Assembly (NCBI GenBank): GCA_001791645.1
Contig: MGFA01000021.1
Coordinates: 1-61,450, forward strand
DNA: 61,450 nt
Direction of reading: 5' to 3'
DNA from: Candidatus Uhrbacteria bacterium RIFOXYB12_FULL_58_10
GTDB lineage: Bacteria; Patescibacteriota; Patescibacteriia; UBA9934; GWF2-40-263
This document shows, one piece after another, positions 46,111 through 53,047 of this stretch; within the stretch, counting starts at the first letter, position 1, and each line of letters opens with the position of its first letter. A program made the translations under genes and the position numbers. The notes below the pieces were generated by a model. The model was not told the DNA's origin. It worked only from the letters and a program-made list of their open reading frames with translations, and did not search any database.

Positions 46111-46578
46111 GGCACGCGTTTGTCGACTTTATTGAAAAATATGGCCGACAAGCGAACCTACGCCCAACGTGCAGAAACGATAAAGCGCGCAGTCAGTAAG
46201 CGTCGGAAGAACGTTCGGACGCCGGCCATCGAGTATCTTGGTGGCAGGGGTCAGAATTGCATACTGATTTGCGCGAATTGTCATCGCGAAGCGCACGCGG
46301 GCATTACGCAGCTTCCGGCGGAGACGTCGGAATGAAACAGGGTGAATTGTCCCGCGTAAAAAGTGGGATCCCGCAACAGGCGGTGACTGGAAGCCGTCGT
46401 CGGTAACGACACGGTAATCAGCAGCCAAGCTCGATCATCGGGTCGAGAAGGTTCAGAGACTATCCTTTCGAGGAGTACCTCTCCGGCAAACGCTGGGGCG
46501 GGAAGCGCCCTGCATCCATGCTCGTTTGAGAAGGATGAAGATATAGTCCACGCTTTCGGGAAACCGAGAGACCACGTG
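46111..46578 (+). ncRNA. Group I self-splicing intron (468 nt)
   Basis: The conserved core is plain. A Q-like segment ATCAGCAGCCAAG lies near 46418, the R element GTTCAGAGACTA near 46451-46462, and the S element AAGATATAGTCC at 46538-46549. R and S pair to form P7. The intron follows a U and ends in G (46578). An internal ORF encodes a shortened HNH homing endonuclease. I did not work out P1 and the guide sequence in full. Confidence 0.93.
46141..46335 (+). pseudogene. Internally deleted HNH homing endonuclease in the intron
   Basis: The frame encodes 64 residues. The start ADKRTYAQRAETIKRAVSKR and the end NCILICANCHREAHAG match small HNH homing enzymes of bacterial introns. Those enzymes have about 35-40 more residues in the middle, with the first CxxC zinc pair and the His-His catalytic segment. 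Here EYLGGRG is joined straight to QNCILIC, so an in-frame deletion has removed them. The protein should be inactive, leaving an intron that can splice but not home. The track start at 46102 lies in the tRNA exon. Confidence 0.75.
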
Positions 46579-46613
46579 TAATCCATTGGTCATGGGTTCG
46601 AATCCCATCCCCG

Positions 46614-46718
46614 GAGCCATGAGAAGGCGTGTGAGGTGACCCACATGCCTTGTCAAAAAGTCGTCATTAAAAAATGGCGATTTTTTGTTTAATCCTTGAG
46701 CAAATAGCGACCCTTGGT
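46614..46718. repeat. Direct repeat copy 1 (left end of element A)
   Basis: The 105 bp begin with the last GAGCCA of tRNA-Asn and recur at 50596-50700 with two base differences. The unit contains a stem-loop (AAGGCGTGTG/CACATGCCTT) and the tRNA terminator (46662-46687). It is the expected form of an attachment site at a tRNA 3' end. Confidence 0.85.
46662..46687 (+). terminator. tRNA-Asn terminator
   Basis: CGTCATT (46662-46668) pairs with AATGGCG (46673-46679), followed by ATTTTTTG. The same terminator recurs in repeat copy 2 at 50644-50669. Confidence 0.8.
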
Positions 46719-46930
46719 GGCTTGCCAAGAATTCCAAAACTCCCAGAACACAAATTAATGGCCGTCGATGCCGTAGAGGCTCGTAACGGGTCTATATTAG
46801 CCGCATACAATTCCTATGTCCGAAATGCTGGTTAGTTCTTTGGTTCAACTGTGCATCTTGCACAACAGGAGTCGCGGAGGAGGCAAATAAATATCTAATA
46901 ATTCTAGTTCGTGTTACTATTTTCTACGAT
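46719..46930. other. Non-coding left margin of element A
   Basis: Between the repeat and the endonuclease gene I see no gene. The sequence turns AT-rich. TACTAT at 46915-46920, 10 nt before the ATG at 46931, may be the -10 of the endonuclease gene. Confidence 0.4.
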
Positions 46931-47602
46931 ATGCTATCAAAAACAGAATTGAAAAGATTAGAAAAGAGAGCCTGCAAGCCGACTCCACTAAACGAAAAAG
47001 GATTTAATCCAAAAGCAAACATTCCTTTCGGATGTACGACCGATGCCGTACGAAAAGCAATGCAGGACTATTTGGATTTTTTGAGCCATATAAACCTAAA
47101 GCTTCATTCGAAAAATATCGAGAGACTCGAATCTTTTGTGATGATGGCTAATTTCAGCAGTATAGTAGGTGAATTCATGGGTGCTAGCATTCCAAAGTAC
47201 TGTCAGACAATATTACGGAACGAATATCATAATGGTCATCCAGATTTGATCCCAACGAATCGCTACCCGAAAAATTCAATTTTGCATGGTGAGGACGGAA
47301 TCGAGATAAAGGCTTCAAGACACGTCAGTGGGTGGCAAGGTCACAACCCAGAGGCTTGTTGGTTACTGGTTTTCATTTTTGAAAGCAATACACCACGCGA
47401 TTCAGCAGCAGGCAGTCCTCCCATTCCATTCAAATTCAAAGAAGTACTTGGAGCGCAACTTAAAGTCGAGGACTGGACTTTTTCTGGTCGCTCAGCGACG
47501 AGTAGGCGAACTATCACCGCGAGTGTGAACAGGAGTGGGTATGAAAAGATGAAAAGGAATTGGATTTATCGAGATGACTCATCTTCAAGTGTCGTTGAGT
47601 AA
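46931..47602 (+). CDS. PD-(D/E)xK restriction endonuclease (type II, probable)
   Basis: The 223-residue protein has a clear PD-(D/E)xK centre: Asp105 in HPDLIP, then Glu125 and Lys127 in GIEIKAS. A segment (GWQGHNPEACWLLVFIFE) follows that is common after the active site in type II enzymes. The size fits a simple type II endonuclease. It converges on the methyltransferase gene, overlapping it by 18 bp tail to tail, so the two form a restriction-modification pair. Recognition sequence unknown. It is AT-rich compared with the backbone. Expression may start leaderless from TACTAT. Confidence 0.8.
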   Translation: MLSKTELKRLEKRACKPTPLNEKGFNPKANIPFGCTTDAVRKAMQDYLDFLSHINLKLHSKNIERLESFVMMANFSSIVGEFMGASIPKYCQTILRNEYHNGHPDLIPTNRYPKNSILHGEDGIEIKASRHVSGWQGHNPEACWLLVFIFESNTPRDSAAGSPPIPFKFKEVLGAQLKVEDWTFSGRSATSRRTITASVNRSGYEKMKRNWIYRDDSSSSVVE

Positions 47603-49129
47603 CGACAACTTCGGCACGGCCTTTTTTGCCAGATCAAAATACTCTGAGTTCACTTCAATTCCAATTGATTCAAGTCCACACGCGTTTGCCGCAGCGAGCG
47701 TCGATCCAGATCCCATGAATGGATCTAGTATGATTCCCTTACCCAAAGGCAAAGAGGCATAAACGATTTTTCGCAAAAACGATTGCGGTTTTAGACTTGG
47801 GTGCCCTGCGAGTTTTCGTTCATGTTGAGAAGTGCGTTCGCTAGGAATTAAATCCTCGAACGGATTGCCATTGGGAAGGCGGCGAAGTCCTCCTGTTCCA
47901 AATTTTCGCAAAGAATCTTGGACGCGCATGCCAGCGGGGAGCTTACTACGAAAGATACCCCACGGTTCATAGCATCCCCTTGGTAAGGAACAAACGTTCG
48001 TGAATTCTTCCTCAGCATTTTTTGGTCTGTCCCCACCGCGCAAAGTTCGTACTAATCGCATTGTCTGCCCCCTAAACTCAAGACCGCCGTCTTCCAGAGC
48101 TCTATAAACAAGAGGTGCAATGAAAGCATTGTTCGCAATGAACACATGCCCTCCCGGTTGAAGAATTCTGCCGGACTTCTCAGCAAGTTTTCTGAAAAAA
48201 TTGTAAATTCTAGAGCGTTCTTTTTCGTTAAGTGCTGTAAATCTAGGTAACGGTGATCGGGTATGGCCATCAAAGGAAGGCGGAACTCTCCAAACACCCC
48301 CGCTTCCGTTTTTCATTTTCTTGAGCTGATCCGTATCAAACTCTACAACACCGTAAGGCGGATCTGTAACTATTGCGTGAATGCTATGTGGAGCGGCATT
48401 ATCCATCCATTCAAAGCAATCCGCATGGAATAATCGAGACAAGCCGATCTTTTCGGACGGGTAATCGCGACGTAGTTGGTTGGTTTTTTGGTTATCCAGT
48501 AGCGATTCTTGAAAAAGTGTTTTTGGTACTTCACTGGTAAAACTTTTAATCACATCTACAACAGTTCCTTGAATTGTGAGACGGGATGGTTGAATAAAAA
48601 TTGGCTTTAAATCTGGATTGGCTGGCTGAAGTCTGACCCGATTCTTTTCTTTGTAATATTGTTTTAATGTAGTTTCTGATCCATCAATCAACGCGACGAT
48701 TTTTTGACCGTTCTCTGCTACTTGTTGATTTCGAATAATTACAACATCGCCGTCATTTATATTTTCGTCAATCATGCTATTGCCAGAGACTCGAAGAGCG
48801 TAGGTGTCTCCGGACCTTGGCAGCTTTGATCGTGGAACTGCTATTGTTTCATTCTCTGCAATCGCCTCGATTGGCTTTCCAGCGGCGATCGTTCCGAGTA
48901 ATTGTACTTGGACCAGAGAGTCGTTATCCGGCAAGGTAAGAGCTCGGGCTCTATTTTCGACCTTCTCAAGATGACCGCCATTTTTTAACTTTGAAACATG
49001 AAAATGGGCTGTCGAAACAGAAGCAAATTTAAAATGTTTCTGGATCTCCTCGAGAGATGGCGAATATCCCTTCTTTTTAGAAGAACTTCTTATGAAGTCG
49101 AGTACTTCTTTTTGACGTTTGGTTTGCAT
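47585..49129 (-). CDS. LexA-type repressor/autoprotease fused to a beta-class DNA methyltransferase
   Basis: This 514-residue protein joins two complete modules. Residues 1-65 are a LexA winged helix (RQKEVLDFIRSSSKKKGYSP). Residues 75-190 are the S24 autoprotease, with cleavage site IAAG (Ala83-Gly84), nucleophile Ser118 in SGNSM and base Lys156 in TTLKQY. These are almost the same positions as in E. coli LexA. From about residue 215 follows a methyltransferase with DPPYG (motif IV, Asp236) and, near the end, DPFMGSGS (motif I, about 469-476). Order IV then I is the beta class, giving N6-adenine or N4-cytosine methylation. The track start at 49183 is rejected because the likely -10 TATTAT overlaps the next ATG (49159) and this start gives normal LexA numbering. 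It pairs with the convergent endonuclease. Confidence 0.88.
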   Translation of the reverse strand: MQTKRQKEVLDFIRSSSKKKGYSPSLEEIQKHFKFASVSTAHFHVSKLKNGGHLEKVENRARALTLPDNDSLVQVQLLGTIAAGKPIEAIAENETIAVPRSKLPRSGDTYALRVSGNSMIDENINDGDVVIIRNQQVAENGQKIVALIDGSETTLKQYYKEKNRVRLQPANPDLKPIFIQPSRLTIQGTVVDVIKSFTSEVPKTLFQESLLDNQKTNQLRRDYPSEKIGLSRLFHADCFEWMDNAAPHSIHAIVTDPPYGVVEFDTDQLKKMKNGSGGVWRVPPSFDGHTRSPLPRFTALNEKERSRIYNFFRKLAEKSGRILQPGGHVFIANNAFIAPLVYRALEDGGLEFRGQTMRLVRTLRGGDRPKNAEEEFTNVCSLPRGCYEPWGIFRSKLPAGMRVQDSLRKFGTGGLRRLPNGNPFEDLIPSERTSQHERKLAGHPSLKPQSFLRKIVYASLPLGKGIILDPFMGSGSTLAAANACGLESIGIEVNSEYFDLAKKAVPKLSLLNDT

Positions 49130-49144
49130 AGTCTTGACGGCGTT

Positions 49145-49187
49145 AAGTTCACTCACCATAATAGAAAAAAAGTAGAAAGTCAATCAC
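49145..49187 (-). promoter_or_regulatory. LexA-methyltransferase promoter with repeated element
   Basis: On the minus strand TATTAT (49158-49163) is flanked by two similar sequences in the same orientation, GTGATTGACTT (49177-49187) and GTGAGTGAACTT (49145-49156). Their centres are about 31 bp apart, near three helical turns. They could be binding sites for the LexA domain controlling this gene and the divergent operon. No classical CTGT-N8-ACAG or GAAC-N4-GTTC box was seen. Confidence 0.4.
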
Positions 49188-49210
49188 TAACTTATTCACA
49201 CCTTTATCGT

Positions 49211-49417
49211 ATGGCAAAGTCTAACAAAAATTCCGGAAAACCATGGAGCTCCTCTGATCAGAACCAACTCGGGAAGCTAGCAAAGCAAAATACACCAACG
49301 CGGGTTATTGGTTTGAAGCTTGGTCGAACACCTGATGGTGTTCGTGGCATGGCTCAGAAGCTCGGGGTTAGCCTTAAACCTACGAATCAGGCCCCGTACA
49401 ACCGACGAAAATCGTAG
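49211..49417 (+). CDS. Small Myb/GcrA-like DNA-binding protein
   Basis: The 68-residue protein has a single helix-turn-helix region, WSSSDQNQLGKLAKQ and TRVIGLKLGRTPDGVRGMAQKLG, the pattern of short SANT/GcrA-like DNA-binding domains. The ends are basic. The track ORF begins at 48998 in the divergent gene; the ATG at 49211 fits the operon layout. It precedes the protease gene by 13 nt and is divergent from the LexA-methyltransferase gene, so it may regulate the element. Confidence 0.65.
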   Translation: MAKSNKNSGKPWSSSDQNQLGKLAKQNTPTRVIGLKLGRTPDGVRGMAQKLGVSLKPTNQAPYNRRKS

Positions 49418-49430
49418 TCAATTTTTGAAT

Positions 49431-50306
49431 ATGGCACTTTTAAACAAAAATCACATCAAATCGGTTGTTGCTGTTGGCACACTGAAGGACGACGGAAGTT
49501 TTGCGTGTGACTCCACAAGTTTCCTCGTCGGCTTCTTAATCACAAATAGTGATGATCCGAAGCAAAAGCTTTATAGAACTTTTTTGGTGACAAACAGACA
49601 TGTATTTGAGAAACGAAAAAAAGCGTGGCTACGATTCAACAAAGACGACGGCAAAGGAATGATTTTTGACATCGATCTGAATTTTGAGAATGGTGATACG
49701 CGATGGTTGGCGCATCCCGATCCAGAAGTCGATCTCGCACTACTTAGCATTAGCCCGGCCGCGCTTAAACAAAACAACGTGCAACCCACCTTCATTTCTG
49801 AGGAAATGTTTGGATACAGCGGTAAATTTGAGGAAATTGGTATCGCTGTTGGTGACGAGGTGTTTGCGATTGGATTTCCAATGGGATTCGCGGGTGAGGT
49901 ACAAAACTATCCGTGTGTTAAGGCTGGTCTTATTTCCAGGATAGACCAGGAGATAATCAAGAAACGAAAGGCATTCGTCGTCGATTCATCTATCTTCCCA
50001 GGTAATAGTGGCGGCCCAGTGATTCTAAAGCCCACCATCACATCATTAAGCGATACGAAAGCCGTCGGTCAGCCATTTTTACTTGGGGTTATTAGTGGTT
50101 ATCTCACATATAGCGAGCAGCTTTTTACGCATCAGACGAATCCTCCAACAGTGGTAAGCTCGACCCGGGAAAATTCGGGTTTAAGTTTTTGTGTCCCGAT
50201 GGATTTTGTAAGGGAAATATATGATATATGGCTGATGAACCAAAAACCGGTGGAAGAGCCACAAAAAAGTACCACACCAGAGGATCTTAAAGAAAAGGCG
50301 AGCTAG
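49431..50306 (+). CDS. Trypsin-like serine protease, cytosolic
   Basis: The 291-residue protein has a chymotrypsin/HtrA-type fold with the complete triad: His57 in VTNRHVF, Asp101 in EVDLALLS and Ser193 in FPGNSGGPV. It has no signal peptide, membrane helix or PDZ domain, so it should act in the cytoplasm. The C-terminal tail is Lys/Glu/Pro-rich. Standalone cytosolic trypsin-like proteases occur in phage-defence contexts in other bacteria. Here it lies beside a restriction-modification system, in one operon with a small DNA-binding protein. Its target is unknown. The ATG at 49431 is 13 nt after the previous stop. Confidence 0.82.
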   Translation: MALLNKNHIKSVVAVGTLKDDGSFACDSTSFLVGFLITNSDDPKQKLYRTFLVTNRHVFEKRKKAWLRFNKDDGKGMIFDIDLNFENGDTRWLAHPDPEVDLALLSISPAALKQNNVQPTFISEEMFGYSGKFEEIGIAVGDEVFAIGFPMGFAGEVQNYPCVKAGLISRIDQEIIKKRKAFVVDSSIFPGNSGGPVILKPTITSLSDTKAVGQPFLLGVISGYLTYSEQLFTHQTNPPTVVSSTRENSGLSFCVPMDFVREIYDIWLMNQKPVEEPQKSTTPEDLKEKAS

Positions 50307-50309
50307 AGC

Positions 50310-50564
50310 AATCTCATATTTTGGCCGATGGGTGTCCGAGTATTCCAACGCCTGCGCGTCGGTCAAATCCTCTCCCCGCTCCTTCTTCCAAAGCTCCTTA
50401 AACGACTGAATCCGTTCGTCATTTGTGCGCATAGGATTATTGTGAAAAGCCCTTGAAACCATCGTATCCATGATTTGAGACACAGGCCATTCTCGTGTCT
50501 CATTTGTCTCATTTCGATGAGACCCGGGTGCCAGTTTGACCCCTCTAAAAGACCCCTCAAACAT
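50310..50564 (-). pseudogene. Remnant of a small conserved protein at the right end of element A
   Basis: On the minus strand the segment NDERIQSFKELWKKERGEDLTDAQALEY resembles the short tail FkeLwkkefGeelsdeeA common in small Patescibacteria proteins. The frame around it has no sensible start and reads into the protease gene. It is probably a broken gene left beside the repeat. Confidence 0.35.
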
Positions 50565-50595
50565 TGTCGTAAAGTGAGTTCGAGACCCGTACGCC

Positions 50596-50700
50596 GAGCC
50601 ATGAGAAGGCGTGTGAGGTGACCCACATGCCTTGTCAAAAAGTCGTCATTGAAAAATGGCGATTTTTTGTTTAATCCTTGAGCAAATGGCGACCCTTGGT
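50596..50700. repeat. Direct repeat copy 2, left half (right end of element A)
   Basis: 103 of 105 bases match copy 1 at 46614-46718. Just before it, GAGTTCGAGACCCGTACGCC plus GAGCCA matches 19 of 26 bases of the tRNA-Asn 3' end, a degraded T-arm and acceptor. The terminator of the tRNA is repeated here as well. Confidence 0.85.
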
Positions 50701-50799
50701 AGACCATCAAAAAACCGAACCGCCTGGGACGCAAAGTCGTCGAATTTTTCTTAAACGCCCGAAACTGCAAATTCGCCCTATTTTTTCGGTTCGATCCCC
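50678..50799. repeat. Repeat copy 2, right half (left end of segment B)
   Basis: From TTGAGCAAAT to TTCGATCCCC these 122 bp match 55388-55510 at about 85 percent by eye. The unit ends in GGTTCGATCCCC, which looks like a tRNA T-arm. Confidence 0.75.
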
Positions 50800-50850
50800 G
50801 ACCACAGTTCTCGGTGGATTAATCACGCAATTTAAGGTACATTTTGCATC

Positions 50851-51774
50851 ATGAAATCCATCATTCTCAACACCGATGCCAAGATGCCCATTTTGGGATT
50901 AGGCACTTGGAATGCTCCGAAAGATAAAGTTGGCTTGGCTGTAAAACAAGCTTTATTAGACTTCGGGTATTCACATATCGATTGCGCCCATGTTTACGAG
51001 AACGAAAAAGAAGTCGGACAGGTTTTTCATGAAGTATTCAGTACAGGTCAGCGAACAAGAGAGGAAATCTTCGTGACGAGCAAGCTTTGGAATTACGATC
51101 ACGCGAAAGAGGATGTTGTGAATGCGTGCAAGCAGACGTTAGTCGATTTGCAACTCAATTATCTTGATTTGTATCTCATGCATTTTGGCGTCGCTTCGCC
51201 TCATGGCATGGGTATCGAGCCGCTCGATGCCAATGGCGTGCTGATAACGGCAAAAGTTTCCATTCGTGAAACATGGGAAGCGATGCAGAAGCTTGTGGGT
51301 ATGGGTCTCGTCAAAGCGATTGGTGTCTCAAACTTCACCGTACCAATGCTTGTTGATCTCCTGACGTACGCCGAGATCATCCCGGCGATGAATCAGATCG
51401 AGCTTCACCCATACAATCAACAGACCAAGTTAGTTGAATTCTGCAAACAACAGAATATCGCCGTGACCGCTTATTCTCCGCTCGGTTCTCAAGCAGAGAT
51501 GAATAATGGCAAGCTGGCTCTCCTTGAGGATGAAAAAATTAATGAAATTGCAGCCGCTCACGGAAAGACTCCGAGTCAAATATTACTTCGTTGGGGTATT
51601 CAACGAGAAACCGTTGTGATCCCAAAAAGCACGACCCTCGAGCATATCAAGGAAAATAATGAGGTGTTTGATTTTATTTTGTCGGATGACGAGCTTTTGA
51701 AGATTTCGTCTTTAGAGCGCGGTCTTCGCTATGTGGATCCGTATGAGTGGTGGAAGATTCCATATTTTGGATAG
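50851..51774 (+). CDS. Aldo/keto reductase
   Basis: NADPH-dependent reductase with the usual TIM barrel of 307 residues. The catalytic tetrad is visible: Asp44 (HIDCAHVY), Tyr49, Lys in TSKLWN (about 78) and His in LMHFG. The cofactor-binding end reads VIPKSTTLEHIKEN. The substrate cannot be told. TACATT lies 7 nt before the ATG. It opens segment B and is followed at 12 nt by a membrane protein gene. AT-richer than the backbone. Confidence 0.92.
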   Translation: MKSIILNTDAKMPILGLGTWNAPKDKVGLAVKQALLDFGYSHIDCAHVYENEKEVGQVFHEVFSTGQRTREEIFVTSKLWNYDHAKEDVVNACKQTLVDLQLNYLDLYLMHFGVASPHGMGIEPLDANGVLITAKVSIRETWEAMQKLVGMGLVKAIGVSNFTVPMLVDLLTYAEIIPAMNQIELHPYNQQTKLVEFCKQQNIAVTAYSPLGSQAEMNNGKLALLEDEKINEIAAAHGKTPSQILLRWGIQRETVVIPKSTTLEHIKENNEVFDFILSDDELLKISSLERGLRYVDPYEWWKIPYFG

Positions 51775-51785
51775 GAAATAAAGTT

Positions 51786-52373
51786 ATGAATCCTCTTATT
51801 ATTTTTGGAATCCTAGCGGGAGTTTTCAGCGCAATTTCATACCCTCCTTACATCATTGCCATTTTCAAGGGCAAGGCGAAGCCGGAGCGAGCTTCGTGGT
51901 TGATTTGGAGCGTGCTGACCGCCATGGGCTTTTTTACCCAGCTTGCCGTGGGTGCCACCAACTCACTTTGGCTACCGGGCATTCAAGGAATCGGTGTCAT
52001 AATTGTCTTTCTCTTATCCATTCGCTATGGATTCGGAGGTCTGCTAAAAAGAGACATAGCAACTCTTGTTGCGGCGGGACTAACCTTGCTGATCTGGTAT
52101 GTAACCGACAACGCCATCCTCGCTGTGTATTTAACCGTCTTAATTGACGGCATGGGCGCGTGGCTAACCATCATTAAGTCGTACGAGCACCCGGAAAGCG
52201 AGACGTTGATTACATGGGCACTTTCTGGAACGGGCGGGTTCTTTGGGCTTCTGGCGGTCGGCGCTTACAACATGCCAGTTCTCGCATATCCGTTCTATAT
52301 TTTCTTATGTAATTTTGCTGTAGTGGCGGCTATACTTCTTGGTAGGAAAAAACTTGCAAAACTCGTTGTATGA
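51786..52373 (+). CDS. Seven-helix membrane protein, unknown function
   Basis: The 195-residue protein is almost all membrane helices (about seven). It has a PQ-loop-like N-terminus (LAGVFSAISYPPYIIAIFKGKAKPERASW), a Pro/Tyr-rich first loop seen in small transporters of the SWEET/PQ-loop type. The second half repeats a similar pattern (MGAWLTIIKSYEHPESETLITW). This suggests a small-solute carrier, but the family is not certain. It overlaps the next gene by 4 nt (ATGA). Confidence 0.65.
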   Translation: MNPLIIFGILAGVFSAISYPPYIIAIFKGKAKPERASWLIWSVLTAMGFFTQLAVGATNSLWLPGIQGIGVIIVFLLSIRYGFGGLLKRDIATLVAAGLTLLIWYVTDNAILAVYLTVLIDGMGAWLTIIKSYEHPESETLITWALSGTGGFFGLLAVGAYNMPVLAYPFYIFLCNFAVVAAILLGRKKLAKLVV

Positions 52374-52951
52374 ATTCATCCGCATCTCGAATGGTAATTT
52401 TCTTCAATCGATTTCCACTTTTAGAAAAGACCCTTACTGCCCTGAACCAGGCAAATATTCCTTTCGCTATAGGTGGTAGCGGTTGCTTGTTTCTTTTTGG
52501 TAACGAACGCTTACCAGATGATGTTGATATCTATCTTCCAAACGATAGACACGACGAAGCAGATCGGCTTTTCAGCATTACATCCTTTCCATACCGCTCA
52601 GAACAGGAAGAGGTTCGAAATTCCAACGTTGACGGAGATCACTCGATTCAGCTCACGAGCAGTCTCATCCTGAAGATTGGCGGCAAGAATTACGATCTTG
52701 CGTTGACTAAGGATACAGAATCAATGCGGCTTGAGATGGAATACACAGGACAAAAAGTATTCTTGTATCCACCCGAGGACGTTCTGCTGATTAAAGCTTT
52801 GCTACAGCGTGGTCTGGATGTTGGTAAACACGACATTGAGGATATTCGGAATTTTATGAAAATCTATCCGAATCTTCGAATGGATTATCTTGAAAAACGC
52901 ATCTTGAGTCTTGATGCAAAAGATCGCGTTGGAAATATCTTTGGAGGGTAA
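52370..52951 (+). CDS. Nucleotidyltransferase-fold protein
   Basis: The 193-residue protein has the nucleotidyltransferase motif GGSGCLFLFG followed by DDVDIYL (about 33-54), with a later acidic element in YDLALTKD. This resembles MNT/AbiEii-like and DUF6036-type proteins that act on nucleotides or as toxins. The C-terminal half is helical. No partner antitoxin of the usual kind adjoins it. It is translationally coupled to the membrane protein gene upstream. Confidence 0.65.
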   Translation: MNSSASRMVIFFNRFPLLEKTLTALNQANIPFAIGGSGCLFLFGNERLPDDVDIYLPNDRHDEADRLFSITSFPYRSEQEEVRNSNVDGDHSIQLTSSLILKIGGKNYDLALTKDTESMRLEMEYTGQKVFLYPPEDVLLIKALLQRGLDVGKHDIEDIRNFMKIYPNLRMDYLEKRILSLDAKDRVGNIFGG

Positions 52952-53047
52952 ATCAAGGCTCTCTACGCTGAGAATATGTATATTTTTTCTGATAGAATCT
53001 GGTTTCCTGTAAAGGATGGCCTAGTTTTTCTTTAGTATAAAATTATT

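Larger units (their letters stand above)
46077..46619 (+). tRNA. tRNA-Asn(GUU) interrupted by a group I intron
   Basis: Exon 1 (46077-46110) ends in the anticodon loop at CTGT; exon 2 (46579-46619) resumes at TAA. Joined, they give acceptor TCCGGGG/CCCCGGA, D-arm GCTC/GAGC and anticodon stem GTGGA/TCCAT with loop CTGTTAA and anticodon GTT. The T-arm is ATGGG-TTCGAAT-CCCAT, discriminator G, CCA encoded. U1-A72, G73 and the anticodon arm match bacterial tRNA-Asn closely. The intron sits between positions 35 and 36. The exon junction has U before and G at the intron end, as group I splicing requires. Confidence 0.93.

Noticed and set aside
46100-46120. Reading CTGTGGC as a tRNA-His anticodon loop (GTG)
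   Set aside because: The 3' half does not follow directly, the discriminator is G, there is no extra G at the 5' end, and the exons with the intron removed match tRNA-Asn(GUU).
49130-49183. Earlier start of the LexA-methyltransferase (MTFYFF or MVSELN)
   Set aside because: The likely -10 TATTAT overlaps the ATG at 49159, and starting at 49129 gives residue numbers that match E. coli LexA.
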